Shown one piece after another: positions 5,634 to 6,941 of a stretch of 6,941 nucleotides of DNA. The stretch's first letter is position 1, and each line of letters begins with the position of its first letter. The notes below the pieces were generated by a model. It had not been told where the DNA came from and made no database searches. It saw nothing but the letters and a program-made list of their open reading frames with translations. Source of the stretch: Bacteroidales bacterium (GTDB taxonomy: Bacteria > Bacteroidota > Bacteroidia > Bacteroidales > UBA932). The translations under genes and the position numbers were made by a program. The stretch lies in the NCBI GenBank assembly GCA_017478685.1, contig JAFVDC010000214.1, positions 1 to 6,941 on the forward strand, written 5' to 3'.

Positions 5634-6422
5634 TTATTCTACAGGAACAACTTTTACATTGAGGAGGTGGCCATAACCCTTGGCGTTATCGTCGGTGACA
5701 GCGCCGTCAGGCATGTTGGCAAGCTCGCCCCAGTCGGCAGTATAGAAGCGAATACCGGTCTGGAACTCCTCGCCCATAGGCATGGGAACCTTACTCTCAG
5801 CAGCAGCGCTGTTGAAATTCACGATGGGAAGGCAAATCTCATACTTGTTGTCCTTGCCTGCTCCGGTGCAAAGACCCAACTCCTTAAGAGCGCTCCAGGA
5901 TCCATCAATTCTCTGATGCATGGTGCCGTCGAATGAGGTCCATTTACCATCCTTGGCAAGGCTGCCTTCAATGATGAAATCATATCCGTCAAGGGAATAG
6001 CTTGTGTAGCCGCTGGTGAACTCGCCGTCGGTGTTGATGTTAAGACGGATAGGCAGGCCGATAGGGTTACCGTCGTCGTCTGAACCATTTGCTGAGGCAA
6101 GAAGGTCTGCCACAACATCACTGTTGTACTCGATGTAATAGAACACGAATGCTTCGTCGGCGTAGCAGCGGATTTCCTTCACTGCATCCCAAGGGGAAGC
6201 GGGATCTGACTTGGCACTTGCCACCTTGCTGGCATCAAGCTTTGCCCAGTCGGCGAAGTCACCGTCGATGGTGATGGGGACCACATACTCGGGCTCCTGC
6301 TCCTTTTCCTGTTCCTGCTCTTTTTGATCCTGCTCCTTGGAAGGTTTCTTAGGATTGCTCTTTTGGCAAGCGACCAGGCTCACCACGGCCGCGATAGCCA
6401 GAAATGATAAAACTTTTTTCAT
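5634..6422 (-). CDS. Surface glycan-binding-type lipoprotein, paralog 3 (ID-G-D-x-x-DW family)
   Basis: The product is 262 residues. MKKVLSFLAIAAVVSL is a lipoprotein leader ending at C19 (LVAC). The tether (20-46) is a Lys/Glu/Gln low-complexity stretch encoded by imperfect hexamer repeats. The family core ITIDGDFADWAKLDASK is at 50-66, followed by FVFYYIEYN (92-100). The region aligned with the D-x-D-N stretch of the other paralogs differs: residues 111-140 carry an insertion with SDDDGNP and NINTDGEFTSG. Later parts include the MPMGEEFQTGI strand (213-223, like VELGEEFGFG in paralog 1) and MPDGAVTDDNAKG (237-249) near the end. The shared ends show full-length homology with the other two genes, while the middle has diverged. 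It is the first gene after susD, 42 bp downstream, the usual place for a SusE/SusF-like surface glycan-binding protein. Sequence similarity to SusE or SusF themselves is not evident. Confidence 0.94.
   Translation of the reverse strand: MKKVLSFLAIAAVVSLVACQKSNPKKPSKEQDQKEQEQEKEQEPEYVVPITIDGDFADWAKLDASKVASAKSDPASPWDAVKEIRCYADEAFVFYYIEYNSDVVADLLASANGSDDDGNPIGLPIRLNINTDGEFTSGYTSYSLDGYDFIIEGSLAKDGKWTSFDGTMHQRIDGSWSALKELGLCTGAGKDNKYEICLPIVNFNSAAAESKVPMPMGEEFQTGIRFYTADWGELANMPDGAVTDDNAKGYGHLLNVKVVPVE
6294..6340 (-). repeat. Imperfect hexamer repeat encoding the Lys/Glu/Gln tether of paralog 3
   Basis: On the plus strand the stretch reads as near-repeats of CTCCTG, CTCCTT, TTCCTG, TTCCTG and CTCTTT. 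It encodes the E/Q/K-rich linker between the lipidated cysteine and the folded domain, about residues 29-43. The in-frame hexamer period means that gain or loss of units would change tether length without a frameshift. Confidence 0.7.
6402..6422 (-). repeat. Leader-coding repeat, copy 2 (paralog 3 start)
   Basis: These bases are identical to 5592-5612 over 21 bases, reading inward from the ATG. This is the longest exact match noticed between the paralogous genes. Confidence 0.85.
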
Positions 6423-6464
6423 TGTAATTAGAATTTAAAGGATTAATTATTGGTTGATTTAGGT

Positions 6465-6941
6465 TTATCTGGGATTCTGAGGGATACCGCTTACAAGGAT
6501 TTCGTCGTCGGGAATCTGGTAAGGGATGCGGAGGTCGTTGCAGTCAACCACTTCCCAAGGCTGAACGCCGGCAAAACGGCGGTCCATGCTGAGCTTGTTA
6601 CGGTAAACGTCAATGGCGCGGTGACCTTCAAAGCAGAGCTCCATGCGGCGCTCGTCAAGCACAACCTCAAGGGAGGTCTTGTACTCGTGGGTCTGGGCTT
6701 CGGCCAGATTGGTCCATTCGTGGATACCTGCACGTTTGCGGATAACGTTGACATCCTTGATGGCATCGGCGTCCTTGCCAAGTTTAGCTTCGGCCTCTGC
6801 GCGGTTGAGAACAACTTCGGCCCAGCGAATGACTACAGGGGAGGAGAGCATAGGGTCTCCGTCCTGCCAGCTGAACTTGGACATGTAGTACTGGGGATAA
6901 GTGTTGCGGACACCGGAAGCGAAGTCGGTGTTGGGACGGAC
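6465..6941 (-). CDS. RagB/SusD-family outer-membrane nutrient-uptake lipoprotein, C-terminal fragment (5' end outside window)
   Basis: The frame is open from the right edge (first full codon at 6939-6941) to TAA at 6465-6467, giving the last 158 residues. Recognisable SusD C-terminal elements are SPVVIRWAEVVLNRAEA (fragment residues 34-50), the helical AEA/NVIRKRAGI region, LDERRMELCFEGHRAIDVYR, and the final SGIPQNPR, a variant of the usual QNPG[YW] ending. Full-length members are about 500-600 residues, so roughly the last quarter is visible. SusD-like lipoproteins sit on the outer face of the outer membrane as a lid over the TonB-dependent SusC porin and pass glycans to it; the susC partner should lie further right (upstream). 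It is the first gene in transcription order and is followed after 42 bp by the first of three binding-type lipoproteins, the standard PUL order. In-frame Met codons inside the fragment, such as the one at 6884, are internal and not starts. Confidence 0.97.
   Translation of the reverse strand, partial: VRPNTDFASGVRNTYPQYYMSKFSWQDGDPMLSSPVVIRWAEVVLNRAEAEAKLGKDADAIKDVNVIRKRAGIHEWTNLAEAQTHEYKTSLEVVLDERRMELCFEGHRAIDVYRNKLSMDRRFAGVQPWEVVDCNDLRIPYQIPDDEILVSGIPQNPR

Noticed and set aside
4016..6422. Naming the three lipoproteins SusE or SusF
   Set aside because: Position and lipoprotein form fit, but the sequences show the ID-G-D-x-x-DW core and no clear SusE/SusF signature, so a gene symbol would overstate the evidence.
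6423..6464. Possible promoter in the 42-bp gap between susD and paralog 3
   Set aside because: The gap is AT-rich but no Bacteroidota -7 element (TAnnTTTG) at a suitable place was found, and the spacing fits a simple operon junction.

Overview
The window looks like Bacteroidota DNA, most likely Bacteroidales. It holds the C-terminal end of a SusD/RagB-family protein, a run of short lipoproteins with Bacteroidota-style leaders ending in a lipobox Cys, and several families typical of that phylum (DUF4874/DUF4832, DUF5106, fimbrillin-like). Genes start after AT-rich leaders without clear Shine-Dalgarno sequences. Base composition looks moderately GC-rich by eye, which points away from low-GC Bacteroides, but the genus cannot be fixed from this sequence.

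Layout: (1) 1-312, plus strand: the last 103 residues of a serpin, running in from the left edge. (2) 276-6941, minus strand, read right to left: a tightly packed gene set typical of the distal part of a polysaccharide utilisation locus (PUL). In order of transcription these are the susD-like 3' end (6941-6465), three full-length paralogous surface-type lipoproteins with an ID-G-D-[FY]-x-DW core (6422-5634, 5612-4854, 4786-4016), a DUF4874+DUF4832 lipoprotein (4019-2610), a DUF5106/thioredoxin-like lipoprotein with a CPFC site (2610-1906), and a lipoprotein joining a probable fimbrillin-like N-terminal domain to an SdiA-regulated/phytase-like beta-propeller (1898-276). The last gene converges on the serpin and overlaps it by 37 bp.

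Gaps between the minus-strand genes are 42, 21 and 67 bp, then a 4-bp overlap (ATGA), a 1-bp overlap (TAATG) and 7 bp. Co-transcription is therefore likely. The only real interruption is a strong two-part hairpin followed by five U residues in the 67-bp gap (4796-4834). It could terminate or attenuate transcription, or end the upstream mRNA, and so divide the locus into a SusD/binding-protein module and a downstream four-gene module.

Inferred working model: the SusD-like protein and its SusC partner (off the right edge) import a glycan or glycoconjugate, the three paralogous lipoproteins capture it at the surface, the DUF4874/DUF4832 protein may process or bind it, and the DUF5106 and propeller proteins have accessory roles. 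No recognised glycoside hydrolase, lyase or sulfatase lies in the window, so the substrate is unknown. No tRNA, rRNA, CRISPR array, insertion sequence or origin was seen, and no gene-free stretch exceeds 300 bases; the longest is 67 bp.
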